DNA of 64,000 nt from Luidia sarsii. Lineage: Eukaryota > Echinodermata > Asteroidea > Paxillosida > Luidiidae. The DNA is taken from the NCBI GenBank assembly GCA_949987565.1, contig OX465104.1, positions 12,334,300-12,398,299 of the forward strand. Reading direction: 5' to 3'. The translations under genes were made by a program, and so were the position numbers. A model generated the notes under the pieces. That model was not told the origin of the DNA and did not search any database. It was given only the letters and a program-made list of their open reading frames with translations. Shown piece after piece: positions 34,836 through 47,325 of this stretch. Position 1 is the first letter of the stretch; every line of letters starts with the position of its first letter.

Positions 34836-35147
34836 TAGCATGTATTTGTACAATCCCTGTCCGTCAACAGACCTACATGCACACAAACATGTGCAGCCTG
34901 CCTGAAATGCCATTAGTCTCTGTCTCAAGTCTGGAGAATTTTGCCTGCTATGCGCACTGCTCGTGCTGATCCAGCTCTGTCATCCACCTGACAACTGCCC
35001 CTCAGTCATGCAACCAGCTAACGACACTGGAGCGTGTTTGTCTGCAGTCTACACCTGTCTTAGTGACTGTGACAGTCTGTCCCCAAGTTATGTGCCGTAC
35101 TCTCCCTTTCATATTCTGTCAGTACCCCAACAGTGATATACAGAAAT
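34836..35147. other. Unique intergenic DNA, no gene
   Basis: No feature recognised. Confidence 0.5.
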
Positions 35148-35310
35148 TTTGCAAACTTCTGACTGATTGAAATGACCAAAAAGCAAATCTCAAAAAATGT
35201 TGAGGGCCTGGCGTTTCGATCGTAGTAGCACCTCTCTCAAAGGCAGAATTCTGCCCTTGAGGAAAGTCCTGCTAGGATTGAAACATCAGGCCCTCTACTT
35301 TTTAAAAATT
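35148..35310. mobile_element. Foldback family C, complete and nearly perfect hairpin
   Basis: Arms 35202-35248 and 35249-35295 are inverted copies of each other with almost no loop (AAGGCAGAA/TTCTGCCCTT at the centre, GAGGGCCTG/CAGGCCCTC at the ends). The outer left tail GCAAACTTCTGACTG..AATGACCAAAA is also present. Confidence 0.8.
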
Positions 35311-35399
35311 ATCCAAACGGATCCGATGATGAATTTATTTACTTTGATAATTCACCATCACCCATATCAGTGATCTTTAACCTCTTCTAAGTTAGCAAA

Positions 35400-35625
35400 G
35401 TAAGTTGACTATTTGGGAAGGCCCACGCTTTCTTTCCACGCAGCCTTTACAATCTGGCAGTTAGCAAATAAAAGCATCGGGCTAGCTCTCCCCCTCCCCT
35501 TCACGATCCCAGTCAAGAGCTGACTTTCTATAGGAGGTCCCTAACTAAAGGCTGATTATTTCAGATGGTGGAGCACTGGTACTTTAATACAGAGGCCTAG
35601 GTTCAAGTCCTGGCCTTGTGCAATA
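35400..35625 (+). mobile_element. Family A element with tRNA-like core
   Basis: 5' block AGTTGACTATTTGGGAAGGC at 35402. The tRNA-like part at about 35550-35613 has TCAGATGGTGGAGCACTGGT and a good B box, GGTTCAAGTCC. About 120 bases separate the two, so extra DNA lies between the modules. Confidence 0.7.
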
Positions 35626-35764
35626 TTCTTGGCTTATTGTATCAAAGTCTGTTCTTGGTTGTGATTTCCTTTCATTTTGTGTCTGAGGGTGTCCTGCCAG
35701 GGTTAGCACTTAAGGCCCTGTCTTCCATGATTTGGGTGATTCTTGGGGTGAATCTGAAGAGTGT

Positions 35765-35960
35765 TTCAGGTTTGTTGGTGAAGCTCTGTGACAAGACGTC
35801 TGCACTAGATAACGGGAGTCGCAGGCTCAAATCCCACCCAATCTGTCTGAATTTTTTTCATCAGGCATTGGGCAAAGCACTGGGAATTAAGTGCTTATGA
35901 CATTGAGCAGGCCTCATTGAACTACATTCTCCTTGATGTAAACATCATGTTTGTGACAAG
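35765..35960 (+). mobile_element. SINE family B, tRNA-derived
   Basis: GTTGGTGAAGCTCTGTGACAA (degraded A box), GCAGGCTCAAATCCCACCC (B box), a T run, CATCAGGCATTGGGCAAAGC, and the tail AACTACATTCTCCTTGATG. Confidence 0.7.
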
Positions 35961-36420
35961 GCAATGATGGCTCTAAGGCATTTTGGTGTTCTGCCATAAT
36001 AAAATATTGAAAAATTGCACAAGGAAACCTCAAAAGGAACATGATTATAAATGTGTAAAATAATGTTCACAAGGCACTCTCACTGTGAAATAATTTTAGA
36101 ATCTGGCTGCGATGTTCTAGAAATTGATTGATTCATTGATTTAGTTGATTGACAGATCAACTGATAGATAATTGATCCGCTTCCCCCTTCCTCTGAATCC
36201 TGTGCACCTATTGCAAGCTGCAACTCTGGGTGACCTCATTGAAAGCTCTCGGATATCGAATCGCATCAGCGTATTACGCAGTTTGTCAACGTCCCCCTTC
36301 TCTGCTCTCCTGCGTGACACCGAGACATTTCTCCGGTGTATCCAGGCTCCCACATGACCTCTGCACTCTGTGTGACCCCCCCCCCCCACCCTACAAAGCC
36401 CACACCCACTCCCCACCCCA
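35961..36420. other. Unique intergenic DNA, no gene
   Basis: Contains a C13 run near 36378-36390. No gene is supported. Confidence 0.5.
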
Positions 36421-36680
36421 CCTACGCCTCCCGACATATACGATCCCTCCAGCTGTATACGTCTTCAAGCAAAGGGCCCCGGCCAAGAATTTTCAAACGT
36501 CGTCGACTCGCAAGTGTCGAGACTCGAGATGCCAGCCAACTTTGCCGAGGGGCTGGGTTTTTTGTGCACCCGCGGGGAGAGAGAGAGAGAGCAGGGGAGA
36601 CACCAAATGCCACACAGGCGCCCTCCCATCAAATCATTGCACACCATCAGGTCATCTGCTCGGCCCTAAAGAGACACAGA
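36421..36680. promoter_or_regulatory. CG-rich block, candidate regulatory DNA
   Basis: Several CG dinucleotides and the nested palindromes CGTCGTCGAC and TCTCGAGAC-like sequence in an otherwise AT-rich area. Overlapping open frames on both strands (up to 171 residues) have no recognisable domain and look like a composition effect. Confidence 0.25.
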
Positions 36681-39317
36681 GACCAACGCATTTACGCAGT
36701 TGATGCTCCTCAGAAGACCCTAAGCTGGCAGAGGCTTCGGAATCATGACGCATTTGTGAAGATTCTCCGGACGGTTCTTTTTTCCTTTCCCTTTTGTTTT
36801 CTGTTTCTTTTTGGCGCCATCTGTTTGTCGGCTCGCCAGGGCAAGGATTGATGGCACACCCTTCTGTTGAAGGCAGGGAATTTTAATTGGCAATGATAAT
36901 GTTAAGAGTAACTTTGCCCATTGCCTCATTTGTGTCTCCGGCCGGAGTATGCCTACGCACACACTCACGGCATACGTGCAGCATCAGAGGGAATTAAGCA
37001 GGGTTATAATGTTAAATGGTCATCACCCCAGGGTGCCTATTCTCTACAAGTGACAAGAGTTCATGACTAGCATCACACTGCTTGACGATGTGACCTGCTT
37101 AATACTTGCTCACTGTGCATTATCAATCTTATCCCACAGAACCTTGTGATACCAGTTGAATACCAGACAAACCCTTTGTCAAGTTAATCAACGTTCACTT
37201 CATCCATAGGTGCGTTCCCACAAGCATGAAAAAGGAGATATTCTAAATTCCCGAAATAATAAGATTTCAGCCAGGACTTTAGCTTATTGTACCAGCATCT
37301 TAGAACATGTGCTACATGTACCCAGATCATCCAAGATTGGGGGTGGGGCCTTCCCAAATAGTCAATCATCTTTGCTTGGCCGAGGGCACCTTTTAGAGGC
37401 ATTTAACCATTAAACTGTCGGACATCTCCAGTGATTGCCCCCCCCCCAAAAAAAACACTCTCATTCAGACGCAAGCTTCACTCACTGTGGGGAAAAGTAC
37501 AACCCAGGCACCAGGAAGGTTGAGGCTTTTGTGAATGTATTGACAGGTTTGACAATTGCTCTGCTTCAGGTACCTGGGCAAGGGTCTGATTTGAATGCGC
37601 CAAAATCACAAGCATGATAAAAGTGGTCTTTATTGACTGTAGGAAAGAAAAGCTCTTTTATTTGTTGTCTGGCGAATTCCAGTTCCGATCCGAGCATGGT
37701 CTGAATGCTTGGCTTTCCAGACTCTTTTTCCTCTCTAGTTACACCGCATCTTCCAACCTCCCTCCCCCCCTCAAAAAAGAAAACATCCTTGTTTTGGCCT
37801 GGTCTCTCAGAACAAAAGCCACCCCTGAGACTGGGTGTCTAGGTAGTGCTTGTTGTTTCATCTTTTTGTTGTTGGACCCCGGGACCCCCATTGTTTGCTG
37901 TTCATGCTCCCCTACACTCTGATGAGCTAAGGTTGTAAATTTTGAAGTCCTCGGCAAACAGAAGCCTGTTCCTCTTCTCCAAACTAACCCACTAGGATCT
38001 GTGCATGCCCCTCTCTCCTAGACTCATTATTTGCTCATAGAACGCTGTGAAAAGAAGAACGAATGACTAGAAAGTAGATGGTCTGGGATAGCTCAATAAG
38101 AGGCCAAATCCCATTAACCCTAACCCCCCCCCTCCCACACACACACACACACACATCAAACAATTGGAGTTGTGTTGAATAAGCATTGCTCTGTGGCAAT
38201 GCTTAGGGTTGTGTTGATTTGTCAGTCATAGGGGTAAATGTTTTGCACTGACAATGCACAGATGTATTCACAGTGCTTGTGAAAAAATGTTTCAATGTCT
38301 GTCTGACATTAGGCCTACTGGCCAGACACACTCCTTTATTATTTGTAATACTGCATAACTTCTACTGAATACTCGGGTGCTGTTTCCCAATTAAGACTAA
38401 GAAAAGAAAACAGATTCAGCTGGAGGAAATCAGCCATAATATCTTGGCAGATTTCTTTTGTAACGTCGTTCAAATTATTTACATAAGGGCAAGACAAACT
38501 ACATGTATACAGGGCAAGACAAAATATGCAGGAAATCATTCATCTTTTGAAGAGCAAAGATGAATGAAGAATCAAAGGTGGAATCTGATTCTCATTTGAA
38601 TTTCATGTTTGCTCTTGTTTCCTGATTTTTTAGTAGGGTCATGTTTCTTGTTTGTTTTTTTCTTTTAAGCTCTTCTTGAGATAATGTTCCAGAGTCTCCA
38701 TGGCTCCTTTAGTTCATTGTTGAGGCGCAAAAGTTTTCCAGGTTTTACCATTTGATCCAACTCTGAGACTCTTTGGAGATGTCAATGCACATGCTATCCA
38801 ATGAAATGCGAAACATATGATTTTATTGGAAACACTCTTTGTTCCAGTGATGAATAAGCATAATAAGCGTATCACTATGGCATATGTCCATAATAATTGT
38901 ATCTTTGATTTGCAATTGTCTTCATGCACATTCCGTGAGCACTATGCGTGACTTTTTTAATTAAAGTGACATTTTGAGAAGGTCAATGTTGGGCCCCTTC
39001 AAATTCCAGGCCAGACCTTTCCACCCTCCTCTCCTCCCGTCCTCGTCTGAAAGTCTGGCCCGAAATCAATTAAAAGCACCACATGGTTATTGACGCAATA
39101 GTGTGGCATTTTAAATATTCAGCGCCAGGCTGTGCATGTGCGTATGTGCGCATCTGTCCACATTGTTTTCTTAGCGTGAATGACACATGATTATCATTAG
39201 TTTGCACGACTTTTACCATCGGGCAGGATAAAGATGGCAGGTGTTTGGTGGTCACGTTTCATCGGTCAGGTAAAAAAAAAAAACGCATTTTTGAAAAATA
39301 TTGAAAAATGGAAAAGA
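36681..39317. other. Unique intergenic DNA, no gene
   Basis: Holds a C10A8 junction at 37438-37455 and a (CA)n run at about 38136-38155 preceded by TTAACCCTAACCCC. No gene is supported. Confidence 0.5.
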
Positions 39318-39437
39318 AAACTTTAACTGGACTGGGACTTGAACCCAAGACCTCTGGTTTTGTGTACCAGCACTCTTACCATCTGAGCTATGTAGCCGTC
39401 GGATGGCAGCCTTCCCAAATAGTCAACTAGTCTTTGT
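39318..39437 (-). mobile_element. Family A element with tRNA-like core
   Basis: On the - strand: CTAGTTGACTATTTGGGAAG, then TAGCTCAGATGGTAAGAG (A box), CTGGTACACAAAACCAG (5-bp stem, 7-base loop), TTGGGTTCAAGTCCCAG (T-arm with intact B box). Confidence 0.85.
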
Positions 39438-39547
39438 TGAAATGTTCTATGCTCCTTTCTACTCCCTTCTTTTAAAAAAAAAATTGTTTTGAAATGTATA
39501 TCCACTTTGTACGAACTCCTGTTGCCAGATTTACAAGTGATTGGTCC

Positions 39548-39698
39548 AGGGGTGGATTTCACAGAGCCTTACGATTGCATCGTAACTGTTATGATGGATA
39601 ACCCATCATTAGTTGTGATACACCATATGGGTTCTGTGCATCACTTATCTTGCGATTGATCATAAGTTACGATTGGTTTGGTGAAAACAACCGCTGAA
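39548..39698 (-). mobile_element. Foldback family D copy, clean
   Basis: GGGGTGGATTTCACAGAGCC at the left and GGTTTGGTGAAAAC at the right, with GGATAACCCATCATTAGTTG inside. Orientation is opposite to most copies. Confidence 0.8.
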
Positions 39699-41444
39699 TC
39701 TGATAAACCAAGGGGAAATGAGTCCCAGAGATTGTACAGTTCACATTGTTTTACCTACATGTACATGTATGACTGACATCCCTGCCCAAAGCCAAGATAG
39801 TACTACTATACTATTCGGCAGGTACCCAACTTAAGGGTGGTAAAACATAGGTTGTAGAGTGTCAGTGCGTTAAATTGTAGGTTAAGGTTAGGTCCAGTCA
39901 AATTTGGTGAAAAAAACCCTTTTTTACTTTAAAGAATAACATGAATTAGTTTCTACATTCTGAATATATGCTTGCAGAGAAGGGTGACCTTTTGAACTAA
40001 GAGTTTCACAATTTTTTGTAATTCAGTACAATGATTAACAAAGACTTGTTTGTGTTACTAGGGTAGGTACAAAGCCAGTCTCATCAATTCTGTCACAAAA
40101 AAGACGATGCAAGTTATAAATGTTTGGCGAAACAAGAAAATGGGGGGAAAATATGTTTAGAGGGAGAGGCATGTGTATTGCGCTGTTCTTAAATTAGAGT
40201 TGGCTATTTGCTGAGAAAGATGCGAACTTTGACCGCAATTACCAACGACAGCCAGAAAAGAAATAAAGTAATAATGGGACAGACTCCATACGGTTGTAGG
40301 GGTACTGACACATCTGATATTAAACCAAGACACGGTCACAAGCCAGACCAGATTAATCATTTAAATTGTCTTTATTTTTCCTTTTGGGGAATGGCGTAAA
40401 TGCAGCTATTTTGAATGAATGAATGCGATCTGTCAAGTTTGAGATTGACTGGTTTTGGAAGTGGAAATTTATTTGTCGTTTTTACTTTTCTTTAAAGCGG
40501 GTGGCAGTCGTGAGATGAAATGGAGATGAGAAATTCAGTGGCAATGTGGTTTGATTGATGTTGTTATAACAACCATGATGTCGTCATAACGATCATCTTG
40601 CAGCGCATTTCGTAAACCGAATGCAATGTTAGTGCACCCAATGGTATTAATGATGGTCATTGGGACCCATCAGCACCAATCATCTCAACTCCCTTGGAAG
40701 AACATGACCATGCCTTTTCACAAATAGTGGCTAATCAAATGCAGACACAGCTCTTTAGTCTCGTAGGTTTGCCAATACGCTTTCTGGTTGGAGAGAAGGA
40801 ACTTTGAGCCAATCTGCCATGGGTGGCAGATTGGATTGGATGTCCAATATGCGCATGCACTAGCAAAGTGTTACCGCCATGTTGGAACTCTTTTTTTGGG
40901 GGGGGGGGGACCAGACCATAAGAGCAAGGCCAATAAGCTTATTGTGTTGGGAGTGGTAAAATGGTAGACAGTGGCATCAATGCCAACCGCCAACACACTC
41001 TAATTTGTACGGATATTGGTGGGATGGCCTCACAAATCAAAAACTATGCACTCAGTGCAATTGAGGTTGACCGGTCATGGCAGACTGCTTCCAGTAATGA
41101 CGTCAGCCACCCCCACAAACATCTGCAACACTGTTTGATTTGTACAGAGATTGGCAACTCGAGCCTACTAAATCCGCAGATCATCCATAAGGTCTTGAGT
41201 CAGACACAGCAAGACCGCATGTGTTCAGGCACATCTTACCGCAAAACAGATGCTATCAGCAGCAGATGCAGCCATGCACTAGTTGTCAGCAGTTCCAAGC
41301 CAGCCACAAATGCCCCTCAGACAGAAACTCTGGTCTGTAACAGATTTCTGAGGATCAATCTGCCTGTGAATCACTAGTCTCAAACAATCTAAAGAAAAAA
41401 TTGGAATATAAATGTAACCAACCTTTTTTTGACTTGAATACAAA
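39699..41444. other. Unique intergenic DNA, no gene called
   Basis: A T7G12 junction lies at 40891-40909. A 138-residue open frame at 40961-41377 (+) contains two similar blocks (QHTLICTDIG and QHCLICTEIG), but no domain or splice context supports it. Confidence 0.45.
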
Positions 41445-41625
41445 AATGTTGCTAACTACTCACTGACTTCTACAACATACATTATGCAAATCTCAGAACT
41501 TAAGATGGCCTGATGTTTTTCGATCCCAGCAGGATCCTGGCAGGACACTTCTCGAGGGCAGAGGAAGGCTTCTGCCCTCGAGAAAGTCCCTACTAGGATA
41601 AAAATGTCAAACACCCTAGATTTTG
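41445..41625. mobile_element. Foldback family C, full element
   Basis: Outer tail ATGTTGCTAACTACTCACTG, left arm GGCCTGATGTTTTTCGATCC, and the central pair CTCGAGGGCAGA..TCTGCCCTCGAG. Confidence 0.75.
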
Positions 41626-44024
41626 GAAATTGCCATTTTACAGTTTTTGAAATTGAAACAGTTTAAGTTAAAATTTTATTTCTTGCGGAGATGCTGTTTG
41701 CTGCACGATTCTCGCACAGCACTGCAACTCTTAGCAGACTTGTCGATCTTAAAATTGCCACTTGATGAAATCTGCACATCCTCCCTGATTGCCCTGAAGA
41801 CTCTTAGCTTACTCAAAAGAAAATTGATGGGTAAACAATTTGTATTTGGTGCACCTTAATACTTCTACCCTCTGTCTGAATAAGATAGTCCCCTCCCCCT
41901 AAAATAAATCAAATATATAAATAAGGATATTGTATATTGGACCCCACTATATCTTTTACAGAACCATCTATGCATTTGTTGCTGTTCATGGTTGAAAATG
42001 GGGCTAAAGCAGTGGTACATATTTAAATTTATCTTCTTTTCTGGTTTTTGTTTGAAAGAGTTTTTGCATTTTGTTTCTATTTGGTTTATTTGAATGTGGA
42101 AGAAATTTAAGATGTTGCGTTTTTATGTTTGCCTTCAAAAAGACATTGCATTTTTGGTTTTTCGTATTCTTTTGTTTGTACCTGTGTGGTATGTTGCTTT
42201 GGGTTTTTGTTTTTGATTTTTGGTTTCTATGGTTATATGGGGATTTGGTTATAGTTGACTGGTGAATTTAGTGGACTGATTAAGAAAAAGAAGAAGCCAA
42301 AAATGGCAAGAAAGTGAAAGGATGATTTGTGGCTCAAACGGTTGAGCGATGTTTTTGACTTTCAGTAGCCTTCAGTTTGGATGATAAGTGAAAATAGTGG
42401 TGTGTTCAATTGATAGTACTCTCTGAATCCTTGCAGTTTGTTTTACATAGCTGAACAAGAGAAGGGAAAAGTTGAATATAAGTGTTTAAGACGAGATAGG
42501 AAGAAAGTTTTTGGGCTAGACCTTGATAATAGTTGATTTATCTTGTATGGCAGTTTCAAGTATCTGGTGCCATTATTTATGAACAAGCAAATAAGTGTGT
42601 CAGCACCGAGTTGAAGATGAATAAAAAAAAATCATTATTTTTTCTAACAGATGTTTCAAAAAGTAGTGACTTTTTGGTATGGAAACCAAACAACTTTAGA
42701 GTGCAGAGTATGTTGCAATGCTAATGCTTTGCTAACTAGAGTGATTTGAAAATACTAATTGTAACAAAGCTCGAGTGCCTGGTGTTTCCATTCTAGTAGG
42801 ATCGTTCCAAAGTCAGCCTGGCGAAGATACAAACAGGATTTTCCCCAGTAGCTGTTTTTTCCTTCAAAGTATTTAGTACTGTGTTTCATGACTTATAAAC
42901 TGCCAACATGAAATGTTACTGAGATTGTGTTGTAGTGTTACATATTCCATGGAATTGGGCCCTTCCTGTTCTGCCAAGAGGCAGGGTTTGTTTCATGACT
43001 GTCATTAGAATATAAAGAAACAGGGAAACCAGACTAATCTTCCCTTCCTCTGAGTACGGTGATCAAGAATGGTTACTGGACTTGTTCAAATTGTTTTCAG
43101 AACTATTCATAGGAGTTTGGTCACATCATAGAAGGTTGAAATCTTCATTGTTTAGGGTTTTTCTTTTCAGACTCAGAGGATGTGTATGTATTGTAAATAG
43201 GACACAAAATAATGTTATTTTTTTTCTCCCAGTAATAAATTGATGATGGCTGTTTTGGGACTCATCATTGATCAGTTTTCAATAAAGAATTCAGAAATTA
43301 ATAATTCAATGCTTGACTCTGCGTTTGGATTTCTTTCCACTGTATTGTAAGCACTTACCAGACTACTGTTCTACAAAAGTAATAGAACTGATTTATATTC
43401 ACTTACAAACAAATTATTTTGATAAATTCTTTTATACAGAAGCACTGTCAACTGCTTATTAACTGAATGACCCAAGTTATACAAATCTATAAGAAATGAG
43501 CGGACCTGATGTTTTCAGCATGAATATTCCTTTTTTACCTTGGTACCTTTCTCTGAGTTGTCTGAGTTGAAGGCAGAACCAGAGGCACTGACCTTTTTGA
43601 AGGTGGTCCTGCAAGGAAAGCAGAAAAACAATGTACAGTTAAATGCGATATGCATTGAAATTGTTCCCCCAGGCCTTTGAAGTGAAAGGGGTTTTGTGCT
43701 GTGAAACCAATCTGTTGGTTTGATTAATTTTTGTTTAAGGGTGTTTTTTAAGATTTCTTTGAAAACAGCCCCCTTTTTTTTTACTGGAAGCAGTTCCTGG
43801 AAATTTCCCCATCGATATAGCATTGTTCGCTGAGCTACCTACATGTAATTATGATATCTGATCGAGTGCACAGTATGGTAACAGTACTTGGGCTTCTGCA
43901 GAGTCTTTTAGTAAAATCAAATGTACAGACTTCAAACAAGAGTAAAAAAAGACTCCCATTTCATGGTAAAAACTGTGGTTACGTAATTAACTGGATTTAT
44001 TTAATTAAATAAAAAATAATTTTG
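41626..44024. other. Unique AT-rich intergenic DNA, no gene
   Basis: Partial family C arms near 42775 and 43503 and a family E end fragment near 42950 (CCATGGAATTGGGCCC). No gene is supported. Confidence 0.5.
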
Positions 44025-44118
44025 CCTTTGAGAAAGGTCCTGCTAGAATCAAAGGTCCTTTTTTTTGGGGGGGGGGGCTTTTTGGTCATTTTAGTCAGTA
44101 AGCAGTTTGCAACATTAC
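44025..44118 (-). mobile_element. Foldback family C, right arm
   Basis: TTTGAGAAAGGTCCTGCTAG, then a T8G11 run, then TAGTCAGTAAGCAGTTTGCA. Confidence 0.65.
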
Positions 44119-44889
44119 TAGAATACTGTTATTAAATTGTTCTTGGACCTTAGAAATATTATGAAGACTGATGTTTTCATCATTGCAGAAACTTTCTCAC
44201 GTTATTTTTTTAACACTGGTCAATAAATGCACAAATTTGGTCAAACGTTTTATAATCCGAGGCAAATAGACAAATCCTTGCACACTGACTCAGGCATGTG
44301 CCTGTAAAACAAGTCATTTCTTTGAATTGATGGGGAAATTGCATGATTTAAAGGCCAGAGTATCGAGCCGCCTCGTTTCCTATAACACTAGCCATTTTAT
44401 ACAGGAGACAGCCTGGCCGGTTAACCATCTTACTTGTCCTGGAAATGGATATAAATATTAATCACTAGGGAAATCACTCCGGTGATTTCACACAGATTGG
44501 GAGAGTTACAGGGGCCTAACTGTCCTTGCCTCTGCACGGAGGTGTGGCGAGGGCTTTTGTCTGCAATACCCCGAGTGTACAGAAGAATCCGTCCAATTTC
44601 ACAAAGATTGATTTTGTATCCTAGCCAGGTTGGTGGGCGGTCAGTTAGTCACATATCAAAAGGAGTTGCTGTGTGAAGCGTCCTTGGTTCAGTGATTGGT
44701 CGTGGGTTGCAATGAGTTGGGTGAAATCCACTGATCTTTGGCTTCCACAAGACTGCGTCGTAGGCCTAGCTAGGGGCCAGTGAACACCGACAACAGCAAG
44801 TGATTGGATACTATCAGTAGATGAGATGGGATGATGGGATGGGATGATCACATGCACTTTGCCTAAAAACCTAATGTGCCTAAAAACCA
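44119..44889. other. Unique intergenic DNA, no gene
   Basis: A degraded family D end (TGGGTGAAATCCACTG) at about 44718. No gene is supported. Confidence 0.45.
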
Positions 44890-45190
44890 CACTCAGTGAT
44901 TGGTTAGCATCACACCAACCCTGTGCCAACCTACACCAGGTATCTTAAGACAATTGGTAGACATGGCCACTGAGCACAGACCTTTTGTCTGTACCAAGAC
45001 CATGTATCTGAATACAATTGACAGAAAGGGTCATCACACACCAACCTTTTGTCTATACCAACAATGAGTGACTGAATACAATTGGTATAGACAGGGTCAT
45101 CACCAACCCTTTTGCCTACCCATACTTGGTGTCTCGATGAAACTGAAAGACAGAGACATCACACACTCACCCTTTACATGTACCTACCCA
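44890..45190. repeat. Minisatellite of about 62-bp units
   Basis: Four to five diverged units, each with GGTCATCACACACCAACC, then TTTTGTCTATACCAA, then GACTGAATACAATTGGT. Related units reappear at 48.2-48.5 kb. Confidence 0.7.
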
Positions 45191-46876
45191 CACACTGGGG
45201 TCCCATTTCATGAAAGTAGAAATATTCTCAGCTGGGACTGAGAGAGAGTATATAGGCCTAATCATTCCGAAGTCAAGAAACAAAGTCCTAAATAAAGGAG
45301 CATTCCTAACCTATTTCATAAAACAATTTAGGAAGAATCCATTCCTTTCTTTTGCCTGAAATCATTCCTAACTTTAGGTATGAACCAGAGTAGACCAAAA
45401 ATGTTCTTAATCATTGCAAGTTATTTTGGGAGGACAAAATGTTTAGTGCTAGATTAAGCAATGCCAGTGTAAAATACATAATCGGGCATATGATTTAGAT
45501 AAAATGTACACATGTGCATTCTGCACTTGTCTGTGTCAAATTTGTATTGATTTGTTTACAATTACAGGATAAATACAACATTCTATAACAAAATGGGACA
45601 AATATTTGAGTTTAGTGCAAAGTTAGCAGGTTTCCATCATTAATGAAATTCGAATTTGTATCTGTTAGTTTGAAAATGCTTGTAAAGAATAAAGATGTTT
45701 GGAAAGAAACAGTCACGAACAAATAAATGAGAATCCTGGGAGAGGAGATAAATACAGCATGCATGGTAGGGTCAAACCATGCATTTGCTCTGTCTATGGG
45801 GTATTCATAGATAAGCCCTTTTTGTCTCTGACAAAATAATGACTCTTGTTCTGAGCCTAATGGTGTTTGTTTGCCTACAACATGTCAGAACAGTCAGGTC
45901 AGTCACCTGGGTATTGTGCAATCTGTGGCTGGTTAATACAGTTCCCTTCCACTCTCAGAAAAGTTGTTGTAAAAAGGCCTAGTCATAATCAAACATGTTG
46001 TTAGGCTGGTACTAGTAGTACTACTGGTATTTGCTAAGTGATTAATTTAATAGTCATAACTTGGCCATAACATTTGTGGTAACCTTAATTCAAAATCATT
46101 TTTCAGGAATAGGTTAATATTATTATTTGGTATGAATGGTGCATGTACATTTGGCCCATATCTTCATTACCCTCTACTAAGTAGTACTCTAGTAGTATAA
46201 TATACTACTACTAGTACTAGTACTTTGGATGTGAGCCTTGTGTGACATGTACATGTACATTCTGTACACCTGTACTATACAGTACAGGTTTATGTCACCA
46301 ACACCAACAGCTTACCCATACCCAGTAAGGCATAATAATTATTATCAATCATCCCTGTAACAGTGTAGGCAGAAGGCTGAACTTGGTAATGATTTCTTTT
46401 ATATCAGGCCTGGGCTATGCCTTCAGTGTATGAAGCCTGGTGCAGGTACGTCTCTTGTAAACAAAAATGTTGGTCAAAGCATGAACACTCACAGTCATAA
46501 TGATAGCCTCTACCCTCTACTGCACTAGCACTGACTCCCACAGATGTGTACACACATGCAATGTTAAGCTAAGCCTATATGCTACCCTATGATGTGACTA
46601 TGCCGTATGCGATTACGTATTTACTCATTACTGTCTATGCAATCCCCAGCTAACCTAATTTTTCTGCTTGAAAAACTAGCTTTGTTGTTGTTGTTACTGT
46701 CACAGAAATGACACTTCCCCGAAGAGAGATTCTTGGTATATAATAATAAATCTACTTGAAATAAGGGTATTCAGGGTATTTAGCAATTATTAAGTAAATA
46801 ACTCACGTTTTTCATTCGTTTATGTGGAAACCAAAAGATGGCGGAAACTGAGCAAGTGAAACGTTTTGCAGCCGAC
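45191..46876. other. Unique intergenic DNA, no gene
   Basis: Begins with a GGGGTCCCATTTCATGAAAG element end that resembles the family E style. Runs of CTAGTAGTA occur near 46185-46220. No gene is supported. Confidence 0.45.
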
Positions 46877-47296
46877 CGGTGTCATGCCAAAAAGTGTCCC
46901 TGCTAAAAACTGTCCGCTCATTACCATACTGATCGCTGATTGGTTTAAGCATGGATGACATCATTACAATGCCGGAAGCTCGTCATCTTAGTGTCCATGC
47001 ATGGCTACTTGGCGGACAGTTACTGTATTTGGCAAGGAACGGACAGTATTTGGCAGTCACTTGGCGGACAGTATTTGGCAGTAACGTGGCGGACAGTATT
47101 TGGCAAGGAATGGACAGTATTCCCACTCTTGAGCGGACACTTTTTAGCAGCGGACACTATTTGGCACGTAATAAATGCCAAATAATAGTGTCCTTGTCAA
47201 TTGCACTTGCGCAGCTGCCTTTATTGGACCAATCGGCGATCAGTATGCTTATGAGCGGACAGTATTTGGCAGCGAACACTTTTTGGCATGACACCG
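46877..47296. mobile_element. Foldback element built from a GGACAGTATTTGGCA motif
   Basis: Left arm 46877-46944 and right arm 47228-47296 are inverted copies (both outer ends read CGGTGTCATGCCAAAAAGTG inward; both inner ends end in ATTGGT). Between them GGACAGTATTTGGCA recurs at 47041, 47066, 47091 and in varied form at 47112, 47134 and 47151, and again inside the right arm at 47257. A second hairpin lies at 47152-47192. There is no coding capacity. A clear target duplication was not found. Confidence 0.8.
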
Positions 47297-47325
47297 TGAT
47301 CAAAGCACGGACGCACGTCCGGTCG

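Noticed and set aside
36230..36851. Overlapping open frames of 157 and 171 residues
   Set aside because: CG-rich composition keeps several frames open on both strands. No domain is recognised.
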